In this document: positions 52,305 through 61,427 of the stretch, piece after piece
Numbering within the stretch: position 1 is the first letter of the stretch
Layout: every line of letters starts with the position of its first letter
Source of the DNA: JAMZMI01 sp049115715
Lineage (GTDB): Bacteria > Bacteroidota > Bacteroidia > Cytophagales > Cyclobacteriaceae
Assembly (NCBI GenBank): GCA_049115715.1
Contig: JAGDZQ010000035.1
Location: 138,364-202,363 of the forward strand
Length of the DNA: 64,000 nucleotides
Direction of reading: 5' to 3'
Notes under the pieces: generated by a model
Database searches by the model: none
Seen by the model: only the letters and a program-made list of their open reading frames with translations
Told to the model about the DNA's origin: nothing
Made by a program: the position numbers and the translations under genes

Positions 52305-55300
52305 ATGAAGAGAATCCTACTATTTAACTTGTTTGCTGCCCTTATGACTTGCGCAGGTCAGATTTATGGGCAGGGCTCAACGAGCTCCGCTATCAACGGA
52401 AGAGTGGCCGATAGCGGAAATGAATCACTAATTGGAGCAACAGTTATTGCAACACATACTCCAACTGGAACCGAGTATGGTGCTGTTACCAATGTTGATG
52501 GCTTTTATTATTTCCCAACTGTAAGGGTTGGAGGCCCTTATACGATTACCGCTACATACATTGGTTTTGAAGGGGCCAGAGTTGAGGATATTTACCTCAA
52601 ATTGGGAGAGAAAAGAAACCTTGATTTTGATTTGAGCGAATCTGCTGAGAAACTGGCGGAAGTAATCATAACTGCTAGCTCCGATGAAATAATCAATTCG
52701 GGACGAACTGGAGCTTCTACCAATGTCTCATCTAAAACGATTAACACGAACCCATCCATCAATAGGTCTATTGAGGATTTTGCAAGATTGACGCCACAGG
52801 CAGCATCTGGTGTTGGTAATGGAGGAGTTTCCATTGCAGGAAGCAATAGCAGATTCAATAATGTTACCGTTGATGGAGCTGTTAATAACGATGCTTTTGG
52901 TTTGAACTCAGATGGCCTTCCGGGAAGCAATGCTGGCGCAGAACCAATTAGTTTGGATGCAATTGAGGAGATTTCTATTCTTGTTGCTCCCTATGATGTG
53001 ACCAAAGGATCATTTACAGGAGGAGGTATTAATGCTGTAACGAGAAGTGGATCGAATGAATTTAAAGGATCGGCGTATTATTACACTAGAAGTGAAAACC
53101 TGACAGGTAAGACCTTAGGCGAAAGCCCTGAAAAACAAGCACCATTTATTAATAGACAATATGGATTTAGGCTCGGCGGGCCAATCATCAAGGATAAGGT
53201 TTTCTTCTTTGCGAATTATGAGCATCAAATAGCTGAAACACCTTTTCAAGTTAATCTGGTAGATCAAAGCACACTCGATTCTTTTGGAGCAGATGTACCT
53301 GCAAATGTTTCTCGAATAAGTATAGATTCGGCTCAGGCAGTCAAAGACTATCTCATGACTAACTACGGCTATGATGCAGGGAGTTTTGGAGCATTTACCC
53401 CACAGTCTATTAATGACAAAATCTTCGGTAAGATTGATTGGAATATCAATCAAAACCATCAATTGAGTCTCCGTCATAGCTACTTGAAAGCCACAGATGA
53501 TATACTTGGAAGAAGCCAAAATCGACTTGAGTTTACTAATAATGGATATGAAAATGAAGTGTTGAGTAATTCGACCATCATAGAATTGAGAAGTCGATTT
53601 GGAGAGAATATTTCCAATAACCTTATTGTAGGATATACTTCGCTTAATAGTGTGAGAAACATTGGTGATCAAAACAAGAATGGGTTGTTTCCTCAGATAG
53701 AAATTGATACGAAGGATGGTACCACAATCATAGCTGGAACACAAAGAAGTTCTGTTGGAAATATCCTGGAGCAGGGCATTGGTCAGCTTACCAATAACCT
53801 TACTTTTTTCAAAGGAAGGCATGTAATTACTGTGGGTACGCACAATGAGCTTTTCAATATCTTCAATTCTTTTGTCAATCGATACCCTGGGCACTATGAA
53901 TATGACGGCCTGGATAACTTCTTCAACAACACATTGGGAACATCTAGAAATGGTCGATTTAGAGTTAGGTATTCACTTGACTACTTCAATGATCGTTTTC
54001 TTCCTGTTGACTTAAGTTTCCTTCAATCAGGTTTCTATATTCAAGATGAATGGGAGGTTAATAATAAGCTAAAAGTTACTGGAGGGCTAAGAGTCGATAT
54101 CCCATTTTTCTTAGACAAACCAAATGCTAATCCTGCTTTCTCAGCTGAGTTTGGAAGAGAAACCACTGATATGCCTAGTGGCCAGTTACTGTGGTCACCA
54201 CGTGTCGGATTCAATTATGATTTGAAAGGAGATCAATCTATGCAGTTAAGAGGAGGTGTTGGGATATTTACTGGCAGAGTGCCGTTTGTGTGGATTTCAA
54301 ATGCATATTCTAATTCAGGAGCAAGTACATCACTTGTGAGCGTCAGAGGAAGCGATTCTGATGGTTTGGCAGATGTCCCTCTTTTTGCAGGCACTGATGG
54401 AAATAGAACTTACGAACATTACATCGCAGATCAGTTGGGTTTAGAAGTAAACGATCCAGCCGTGCGTGCCGAAATAGAAAGACTTCAAGCGGACGCACCC
54501 ACTTCTCAAATTGATATTTTGGACAAAAATCTTAGAATGCCTCAGACGTTCAGATCAAATATTGCTTTAGATGCAAGACTTCCGTTTGGAATGACCGGAA
54601 CAGTTGAGGTAATTTATTCTAAAGCTGTTAATGCCATTCAATACAAAAACTTACAGCTGCCAGCTCCTGATGGTACAATCCCGTCCGAAAATAACAGACC
54701 GACGTATTCTACCAACTCAACTTCTTCCAATTTTCAGGATGTGTTCCTATTAAAAAACACAAACAAAGGCTATCAATATAGCATAACAGGACAGCTAAAT
54801 AAAGCATGGTCAAACAACTTCAATGCGACTGCAGCCTACACATATGGTGTATCAAAAGACGCAAATGGGGGCACTCATACTACTGCAAATTCAGGTTGGG
54901 AGTTTAACCCCACTCCGGGCAGCCCCAATAGACCAATCCAGAGTTATGCTGTTTGGGATCTTAGACACAGGCTTATGGCCAATCTAAACTATGTGTTTGA
55001 GTATGCTGACAATACAAGCACTTCCATAGGAGTGTTCTTCAATGCGCAATCAGGCTCACCATTTACTTATATGGTGAATGGTGATTTAAATGGTGACGGT
55101 TCCAGCGGAAATGATCAGGCGTATATTCCTGCTAATCAAAGTGAGATTCTTTTTGGAGATGATGGTACAGCTTTTGAAACAGCAGAGCAAGATGCACTGT
55201 GGGCTCAGCTTGATGCTTTTATCAAAAATGACAATTACCTAAGTAAAAATAGAGGCAAGATCGCAGAACGAAATGGAGCAAGAACCCCATGGACGCACGT

Positions 55301-55586
55301 GATTGACATGAGATTGATGCAAGAGTTTAAAATCGATACTGGTGGAAAATCTAATAAAATTCAAGTATCTCTTGACATTGAAAATGTTGCCAATCTAATA
55401 AACAAAGGATGGGGTAGAATCTATGATGTTCAATTTGACGTCTATAATCTACTTCAGTTTGATGAGATGGATGCTGCCACAGGAAAGCCTATCTATAATT
55501 ACTCAGATAGGTTTGAAGCATGGAATGTAAACAATGGTCAATCTATTTGGAGAATGCAGCTTGGTTTCAGGTACATCTTTGAATAA
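52305..55586 (+). CDS. TonB-dependent receptor with carboxypeptidase regulatory-like domain (Oar-type)
   Basis: A 1093-residue outer-membrane receptor with a signal peptide (residues 1-22). A carboxypeptidase-regulatory-like domain (about 27-112, INGRVADSGNESLIGATVIA) is followed by a plug (about 130-255, INTNPSINRSIEDFARLTPQA; VDGAVNNDAFGLNSDGLPG) and a 22-strand-type barrel ending WRMQLGFRYIFE. The plug and the ISLDAIEEISILVAPYDVTKGSFTGGGINAVTRSGSNEFKGS segment resemble Oar-like receptors rather than SusC; no SusD follows. It presumably imports or helps export large substrates; ligand unknown. A terminator follows at 55609. Confidence 0.92.
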   Translation: MKRILLFNLFAALMTCAGQIYGQGSTSSAINGRVADSGNESLIGATVIATHTPTGTEYGAVTNVDGFYYFPTVRVGGPYTITATYIGFEGARVEDIYLKLGEKRNLDFDLSESAEKLAEVIITASSDEIINSGRTGASTNVSSKTINTNPSINRSIEDFARLTPQAASGVGNGGVSIAGSNSRFNNVTVDGAVNNDAFGLNSDGLPGSNAGAEPISLDAIEEISILVAPYDVTKGSFTGGGINAVTRSGSNEFKGSAYYYTRSENLTGKTLGESPEKQAPFINRQYGFRLGGPIIKDKVFFFANYEHQIAETPFQVNLVDQSTLDSFGADVPANVSRISIDSAQAVKDYLMTNYGYDAGSFGAFTPQSINDKIFGKIDWNINQNHQLSLRHSYLKATDDILGRSQNRLEFTNNGYENEVLSNSTIIELRSRFGENISNNLIVGYTSLNSVRNIGDQNKNGLFPQIEIDTKDGTTIIAGTQRSSVGNILEQGIGQLTNNLTFFKGRHVITVGTHNELFNIFNSFVNRYPGHYEYDGLDNFFNNTLGTSRNGRFRVRYSLDYFNDRFLPVDLSFLQSGFYIQDEWEVNNKLKVTGGLRVDIPFFLDKPNANPAFSAEFGRETTDMPSGQLLWSPRVGFNYDLKGDQSMQLRGGVGIFTGRVPFVWISNAYSNSGASTSLVSVRGSDSDGLADVPLFAGTDGNRTYEHYIADQLGLEVNDPAVRAEIERLQADAPTSQIDILDKNLRMPQTFRSNIALDARLPFGMTGTVEVIYSKAVNAIQYKNLQLPAPDGTIPSENNRPTYSTNSTSSNFQDVFLLKNTNKGYQYSITGQLNKAWSNNFNATAAYTYGVSKDANGGTHTTANSGWEFNPTPGSPNRPIQSYAVWDLRHRLMANLNYVFEYADNTSTSIGVFFNAQSGSPFTYMVNGDLNGDGSSGNDQAYIPANQSEILFGDDGTAFETAEQDALWAQLDAFIKNDNYLSKNRGKIAERNGARTPWTHVIDMRLMQEFKIDTGGKSNKIQVSLDIENVANLINKGWGRIYDVQFDVYNLLQFDEMDAATGKPIYNYSDRFEAWNVNNGQSIWRMQLGFRYIFE

Positions 55587-55608
55587 TTTAGATTCTTTAA
55601 TCAAATGG

Positions 55609-55634
55609 AAAAGGGGCCTGGTGTCCCTTTTTTT
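55609..55634 (+). terminator. Rho-independent terminator after the TonB receptor
   Basis: AAAAGGG pairs with CCCTTTT around a short loop and is continued by a run of T residues to 55634. It lies 22 bp after the receptor stop. Confidence 0.8.
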
Positions 55635-55776
55635 ATGACCAATTCAATATTGATAAAAGAGAAGACCAAAGTATCAATCTGTTTGTGAGTCCTGGATGCG
55701 AATCTGTTTTGGTAAAAAACTTTAACTTGTGAAGTTTAGTTTACTTCTTCAAGTACAAAACATTGAGCCCCGTTGA

Positions 55777-58700
55777 ATGTCTAGATTCAAAGTAGTATTA
55801 GCATCTTTTATTTTTTTAGTATCCAGTTCCTTAATCGCTCAGGACTTGGTCATCAATGAAGTGATGTCTTCCAATGCAAGCACTCTGACTGATGAGGATG
55901 GACATACACCAGATTGGATTGAGCTTTACAACAGAGGAACTGAAGTTATAAACCTTGAAGGTTTAGGGCTTTCAGATGATAAGGAAAACCGTTGGGTTTT
56001 TCCGGCATTCGATCTCAACGCAAACAATCATGTGCTGGTTTATGCCTCAGGCAAGGATAGAAAAGACGTTCCACTTCATTGGGAAACTGTTGTGGATTGG
56101 GGTGATTCATGGAAGTACCTTGTTCCTACTTCTGAGCCAAATTCAGAGTGGAAAGAGGCGACTTATGATGATTCAGATTCAGATTGGCAAGAAGGAGAAA
56201 GTGGTTTTGGCTATGGAGATGGCGATGATGCCACTCTACTTGATAATCCAATATCGGTCTTTATCAGGAAGTCCTTTACTATAGAGAGTGTAGACGATAT
56301 TGGAGATGTGATATTGGACATGGACTTTGATGATTCCTTCGTAGCGTACATCAATGGTCAGGAGATAGCTCGAGACAACATATCATCGAACGGGCCACCA
56401 GCATTTGATCAAGCTGCGGATAATTTTGATCATGAAGCTTCCATGTATCAGGGTGTAGCACCAAACAGATACACATTGGGTAATATATCAGACATCCTCA
56501 TTGACGGAACCAATATCATTGCAATACAAATCCACAACCATAGTACCAATTCGTCAGATTTAACAGCTATACCTTTTCTGACTTTGGGACATATTTCTTC
56601 TGGAAACTATTTGACCTCAGAGTTCTTGAATCTCGGCCAGGAAGCCTTTCATTCAGATTTTAAGATTTCATCAGATGGAGAAACTATTTATTTGACAGAG
56701 ATAGATGGAAACCACCTCGATTCGGTAGAGGTTTCTCCCCTTCGTTCAGATATTTCATATGGTCGAGTACCCGATGGTGCACAGGAATGGGGGCTTTTTG
56801 ATAAATCTACGCCTGGTGCTTCAAATGGATCAATCATATTTACAGACTATGCCAGTGAGGTTGCGTACTCGGTAGCGGGTGGATTGTATGGTGGAGCCTT
56901 GGAGCTTGAACTGAGTACTTCAGATGCTGAAGATTTGATCTACTATACGCAAGATGGGAGCAGCCCAGACGAGGGAAGCATATTGTATGATGGGAGCATT
57001 GCTATAGAATCTACTATGGTCATCCGCGCCATTGCTACAAGCCCTACGAGTTTAAAGGGAAAAGTGTCCAGTCAAACCTATATAGTGGGAGCATCACATG
57101 GAGCTTTGCCTATTGTTTCTATCAGCACCGATTCAGATAACCTGTGGGATTGGGAAACGGGTATTTATGAGCTGGGGCCAAACGCTCAAAACAATATACC
57201 GCACTTCGGTGCTAATTTTTGGAATGACTGGGAGATACCTGCGAGCGTTCAACTGATCGAATCGGATGGATCAGGTTTTTCAATGAATGCAGGTGTGAAA
57301 ATCTTCGGAGGATGGTCAAGAGCAAACGCTCAAAAGTCATTGGCTATCCATTTCAGGAAAAGCTACGATGGCTCACTTAAATACAATTTGTTTCCCGATC
57401 AGGACATAGATGAGTACCATGCTATGGTTTTAAGAAACTCTGGGAATGACTGGAATAGATCCATGTTTCGGGATGGTCTGATGAATACACTTGTAGATGA
57501 AAGTATTGATAAACAGGCTTTTAGACCGAGTGTTGTTTACTTAAACGGAGAATATTGGGGGATTTTAAATATTAGAGAGAAAGTAAACGAAGATTTTCTA
57601 GCATCGCATCGAGATGAGAAAGCAAATGAAATTAGCATACTTGAGCAGGAAGGTACTGTAGTAGAAGGCAATAGTGATCACTTTACTACACTCAGAAATT
57701 ATATTCAATCGAACGATTTAAGTCTTGCAAGCAATTACGAATATGTCCAGACTCAAATGGATGTTCAAAATTTCATCAAATATCAAGTAGTAAATATTTT
57801 CGTAGATAACACTGATTGGCCAGGCAATAATATCAAGTTTTGGAAAGCGGACCATGAAGAATCTAAGTGGAAGTGGATTACTTATGACAAAGACTTTGGC
57901 TTCAATCTTTTTGCTGGCAGGAATAACAATAATACCCTCGCTTTTGCTTTGAACCCAAATGGTCCAAACTGGCCAAACCCACCCTGGTCTACTTTGCTTT
58001 TGAGAGAGCTTATGGAAAATGAATTCTTTAAGGAGGATTTCGTTACGTTCTTTTCCGATGAATTAAATTCTACCTATCAAGCGGATAGCATTGCATCATC
58101 CATAGATCTCTTCGAAAATCAGATTGAAGGGGAAATAGCAAGCCACATGAATAAGTGGGATGGGAGTTTCAATGATTGGCAATCTCAAGTTTCACGTTTA
58201 AGAAGTTTTGCAAGAGGTCGGCAAGAGGCAGTTTGGGGACATCTAAGCAATCAGTTTTCGATTACCAGAAGACAACTAAATGTAGAGAACGATACTCCGG
58301 AAAAAGGATGGGTCAAGCTCAACTCTCTAGCAATAAAAGGAGAGGAGTGGTCAGGTTTTTATTTTGAAGACATTCCTGTGGAGGTTAAAGCTATAGCAGA
58401 GCCAGGATTTATTTTTCTAAGATGGGAGGGTCACATTAATTCTGTAGACCCCATTATAAGTCTAAATTTGACGCAGACAACAACAATTAAAGCAGTTTTC
58501 GGGAAGAGAGAGGACATTCCTGAGAATGTAGTTATTAATGAATTCGTTTACCGATCATCCGAGGATGCGGATACCGGAGATTGGATCGAATTAAAAAATG
58601 CAGAAACCCAAATCATCGATATTTCGGGATGGATCTTAAAAGACAACAATGATGAAAATAGCTACTCAATACCAGACAATACCTTCATAGCCGCTGATAG

Positions 58701-59271
58701 CTATTTGATTCTCGCACAAAACCAATTAAAGCTCAACACCCACCTAAGAAGCAATGTACAGGTAGTAGGGGACTTTGACTTTGGACTCTCTTCGGATGGA
58801 GATTGCATTAGGTTGTATGACGATGAAGGAAACATTCATGATGAAATTTGCTATGAGACATTAAGTCCCTGGCCCAATGCTCAAGAAGGAGTTTCCATCG
58901 CACTCATAGATTCAGATCTGGACAATGCAGATGGTTCGAACTGGTTTTCCATTTCCAATGGTGGTACTCCCGGAGATAAGAATGAAAAAGCACCAGAGCT
59001 CAGTAATTATGACATAGAATCTGGGCTTTTACTTTACCCGAACCCAACCCTTTCAGGTGGTACAATAGATTTGCCAAACCTTAGAGGAAATCATGTCAGT
59101 GTTATCCTATTCGATGAGGTCGGGAAACAAGTTTTGGAGATATTTAATGACATGATTAATTTAGATCAGACAACTATTGAGTGGACAGATCAAGATTTGA
59201 AACCTGGAATATACTTCGTTCGAATAAAGAGTCAGAATTTTGAAAAATCAGTCAAGTTAATCGTGGAATAG
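55777..59271 (+). CDS. CotH-kinase family protein with lamin-tail domains and a T9SS C-terminal tail
   Basis: A 1164-residue secreted protein. Order: signal peptide (1-21); lamin-tail-like domain (about 24-95, LVINEVMSSNASTLTDEDGHTPDWIELYN); beta-sandwich insert (about 120-265); chitobiase-C-like segment (about 370-440, YYTQDGSSPDEGSILYDG); CotH kinase-like domain (about 440-835, YWGILNIREKVNEDFLASHR, and the Asp pair in WITYDKDFGFNLF); a second lamin-tail domain (about 920-1010, NVVINEFVYRSSEDADTGDWIELKN); and a T9SS sorting domain (about 1085-1164, LLYPNPTLSGGTI to the end). It is sent out through type IX secretion; whether the CotH fold is active on proteins is untested. Confidence 0.9.
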   Translation: MSRFKVVLASFIFLVSSSLIAQDLVINEVMSSNASTLTDEDGHTPDWIELYNRGTEVINLEGLGLSDDKENRWVFPAFDLNANNHVLVYASGKDRKDVPLHWETVVDWGDSWKYLVPTSEPNSEWKEATYDDSDSDWQEGESGFGYGDGDDATLLDNPISVFIRKSFTIESVDDIGDVILDMDFDDSFVAYINGQEIARDNISSNGPPAFDQAADNFDHEASMYQGVAPNRYTLGNISDILIDGTNIIAIQIHNHSTNSSDLTAIPFLTLGHISSGNYLTSEFLNLGQEAFHSDFKISSDGETIYLTEIDGNHLDSVEVSPLRSDISYGRVPDGAQEWGLFDKSTPGASNGSIIFTDYASEVAYSVAGGLYGGALELELSTSDAEDLIYYTQDGSSPDEGSILYDGSIAIESTMVIRAIATSPTSLKGKVSSQTYIVGASHGALPIVSISTDSDNLWDWETGIYELGPNAQNNIPHFGANFWNDWEIPASVQLIESDGSGFSMNAGVKIFGGWSRANAQKSLAIHFRKSYDGSLKYNLFPDQDIDEYHAMVLRNSGNDWNRSMFRDGLMNTLVDESIDKQAFRPSVVYLNGEYWGILNIREKVNEDFLASHRDEKANEISILEQEGTVVEGNSDHFTTLRNYIQSNDLSLASNYEYVQTQMDVQNFIKYQVVNIFVDNTDWPGNNIKFWKADHEESKWKWITYDKDFGFNLFAGRNNNNTLAFALNPNGPNWPNPPWSTLLLRELMENEFFKEDFVTFFSDELNSTYQADSIASSIDLFENQIEGEIASHMNKWDGSFNDWQSQVSRLRSFARGRQEAVWGHLSNQFSITRRQLNVENDTPEKGWVKLNSLAIKGEEWSGFYFEDIPVEVKAIAEPGFIFLRWEGHINSVDPIISLNLTQTTTIKAVFGKREDIPENVVINEFVYRSSEDADTGDWIELKNAETQIIDISGWILKDNNDENSYSIPDNTFIAADSYLILAQNQLKLNTHLRSNVQVVGDFDFGLSSDGDCIRLYDDEGNIHDEICYETLSPWPNAQEGVSIALIDSDLDNADGSNWFSISNGGTPGDKNEKAPELSNYDIESGLLLYPNPTLSGGTIDLPNLRGNHVSVILFDEVGKQVLEIFNDMINLDQTTIEWTDQDLKPGIYFVRIKSQNFEKSVKLIVE

Positions 59272-59302
59272 GTGTTAATTTGAAAGAAGAAATTGGCGCT
59301 TC

Positions 59303-59872
59303 ATGCATCAGATAGAACCCTACTATAGCTGGCTTAAATTTTACGACTCATCAGAAGACCCTGATTCCCCCTTTCATGGCAAGGAGTATAACTACGATTT
59401 ATACTCAGACAATATTTATGGATTCTACATAGATCCAGGCTGGGATTTTTTTGGATCGGAGACACTCTACATGAAGGTACTATTTGTAGACTATGATCAA
59501 GGATACACCATCATAGAACTTTTGGGAGAATGGAACGATGCGATTAATAATGACATCATGCATATGAAGCGCAACATCATTGAACACTTTCTCATGCTTG
59601 GTGTCAATAAATTCATTCTGATAGGAGAGAATATACTCAACTTTCATGGCAGTGACGACAGCTACTACGAGGAGTGGTTCGATGAAGTAGAAGACGGCTG
59701 GATTGTAGCACTCAACTTTAGAGATTTTGTAGAAGAGGAGATGAGCGCTTATCAAATCGACCAGTTTATCAATTTTGGAGGACAGCTCAATCTTGTCAAC
59801 TGGCGTACCAGAACACCCGCTGCAGTTTTCGAAATGATCGACGCATTAATGGCTCGAAGACTTAGTATTTAA
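59303..59872 (+). CDS. Unknown acidic protein, 189 residues
   Basis: A soluble, acidic and aromatic-rich protein with no signal or transmembrane segment (IEPYYSWLKFYDSSEDPDSPFHGKEYNYDLYSDNIYGFYIDPGWDFFG). The middle has alternating strands and a helix (LYMKVLFVDYDQGYTIIELLGEW, NDIMHMKRNIIEHFLMLGVNKFILIGENIL), which suggests an alpha/beta fold. I recognise no family. It starts 31 bp after the CotH gene and ends 3 bp before the stop of the convergent solo ParA gene. Confidence 0.7.
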   Translation: MHQIEPYYSWLKFYDSSEDPDSPFHGKEYNYDLYSDNIYGFYIDPGWDFFGSETLYMKVLFVDYDQGYTIIELLGEWNDAINNDIMHMKRNIIEHFLMLGVNKFILIGENILNFHGSDDSYYEEWFDEVEDGWIVALNFRDFVEEEMSAYQIDQFINFGGQLNLVNWRTRTPAAVFEMIDALMARRLSI

Positions 59873-59875
59873 GCC

Positions 59876-60679
59876 CTAAGCCTTTATTTTATCCAAATCC
59901 ATCACACTATCCAGAGTCTTTTTCTCAAAAAGTTTTGAGATCAATTCGTCACACAAATTGTCAAAATCCTTAGATACCGAGCAGTCTGGTTCATAATCCA
60001 AAACGGATATTCCATGATTATTCGCTTCCCTTACTCTGGTAGAAGAACCTATGGTAGTCTTGAGAATCAGATTCCCAAAAAGTTCCTTAGAGTCTCTCAT
60101 CACCCTTCCATTTTGAATGATACTCTTTCTATACATGTTGAAGAATATTCCAAGGATATTGATTGAGCGAAAAGAATTCAATGTCGACAAATACTGCAAA
60201 AGCGTCTGTACCCCTGTAATCGAAAAGTTATCAGGAACAGTCGGAATAAGAATGCCATCAATATTATCCAGAAGAGCTTTTACAAATACCCCAAAATGAG
60301 TCGGACAATCCAAAATCACCAAATCGTATAGAGGTCCCAAATGACTCAAAAACTTGCGATTGATTTCAGACCCAAAATTGATGTAATGACTATTTGATTC
60401 TAACTCAGCCATCCTGTAATCCCCCGGAATTAAATGCAGATATGGAGTTATTTCTACAGGCACGATATCAGGTGTCTGACCATGCAAGAGCGATTTCGTT
60501 TGATCATACAGCGTACTGGTGTATTGACCTTGAGAAGCAACATTGGTGAGGTTGCATTGAGGGTCACAGTCAATCAATAAAACCTTGAAGTTTTTTGACC
60601 AACTGTAACCCACATTGAGTGTTGTAGTTGTTTTTCCAACCCCACCTTTGAAGTTGTAAACAGCAATATTGTTAGACAT
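59876..60679 (-). CDS. ParA/Soj-type ATPase, without a ParB partner
   Basis: A 267-residue deviant-Walker ATPase. The motif KGGVGKTTTTLNVGYSW (Lys11 as signature lysine, P-loop to residue 18) is followed by LLIDCDPQCNLTN, VILDCPTHFGVFVKALL, and LIPTVPDNFSITGVQTLLQYL. ParA proteins form nucleotide-dependent gradients on DNA or membranes to place plasmids, chromosomes or other cargo. No parB or parS-like site is adjacent, so the cargo is unknown. It is convergent with the 189-residue unknown gene, 3 bp apart. Confidence 0.9.
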   Translation of the reverse strand: MSNNIAVYNFKGGVGKTTTTLNVGYSWSKNFKVLLIDCDPQCNLTNVASQGQYTSTLYDQTKSLLHGQTPDIVPVEITPYLHLIPGDYRMAELESNSHYINFGSEINRKFLSHLGPLYDLVILDCPTHFGVFVKALLDNIDGILIPTVPDNFSITGVQTLLQYLSTLNSFRSINILGIFFNMYRKSIIQNGRVMRDSKELFGNLILKTTIGSSTRVREANNHGISVLDYEPDCSVSKDFDNLCDELISKLFEKKTLDSVMDLDKIKA

Positions 60680-60747
60680 AGCAGATTTCGTAACAGCACT
60701 GAAATTAGCTAATTCTTTTTATAAGTAAAAATAATATTAATTTAATC

Positions 60748-61371
60748 CTATTTTGTTACGGGTGCAACCTCCGATATCAAGTACCTTCTTTTAGAATCCA
60801 CCTCCTGACACACACTTCTCGTCCTTTTCTTTTCAAGCTTTAAGTAGCTTTTTCCGTTGAACTGAAACACCTCCCCAATAGGTACCTTGCTGAGAGGTAA
60901 AGTGTCACTCTCCGCATCGAATTGCCTCAATACATTAAACAAAACAGGATCAGAGCAGCTGCTCGCTTTTGGGTTTTTAAAATAATTTTGAAGAGCCAGA
61001 AACACCGTTTTAGGAAACACCTCCTCATTCAAAACAGGCTGCATCGCTTTGATGAAATTAGCCTTCCATTCAGCTCCGTGAGGACTTACTTTTCTTCCAT
61101 GCTCTTTGAAAGTGACCAAGTGAGCCACCTCATGAATATATGTTACCAGAAATGAGTACCGATTCAGATCATTGTTAATAGTTATCGTGTGCTTGCCTGT
61201 TTGCCTGTCAAACCGATAATCTCCAAGCTTGGTCTGGCGACTCTTCTTGATTTTAAACTCAAAACCAAAGTAATCATAAAGCCTATTGCAATAAGTCGCC
61301 GCTTTTTCTGGAACGAAACGCTCGAATATATTTTCTGATGAAGGTTGATTGCCGATACCTATACGATTCAA
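60748..61371 (-). CDS. SprT-like zinc metalloprotease-fold protein
   Basis: A 207-residue protein of the SprT-like group. The zinc motif HEVAH is at residues 80-84, and a third ligand is likely in SPHGAEWKANF (His98). The segment FEFKIKKSRQTKLGDYRF (about 37-54) is the usual strand region. A C-terminal part with Cys residues (about 140-175) may form a second, partial zinc site. SprT-like proteins resemble the protease core of Spartan; bacterial substrates are not established. Confidence 0.87.
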   Translation of the reverse strand: MNRIGIGNQPSSENIFERFVPEKAATYCNRLYDYFGFEFKIKKSRQTKLGDYRFDRQTGKHTITINNDLNRYSFLVTYIHEVAHLVTFKEHGRKVSPHGAEWKANFIKAMQPVLNEEVFPKTVFLALQNYFKNPKASSCSDPVLFNVLRQFDAESDTLPLSKVPIGEVFQFNGKSYLKLEKKRTRSVCQEVDSKRRYLISEVAPVTK

Positions 61372-61427
61372 AAATTTTCTACAATTCCAATAACCTGCCT
61401 AGCAAAACAAAAGTTTCCTCCAATAAC

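Noticed and set aside
53115..53894. 259-codon frame antisense to the TonB receptor
   Set aside because: It lies wholly inside the receptor coding sequence; composition is that of a shadow frame and it starts and stops without any regulatory site.
59876..60679. Plasmid partition locus
   Set aside because: The single ParA gene has no ParB or centromere-like repeats, and der, era and other chromosomal genes surround it.
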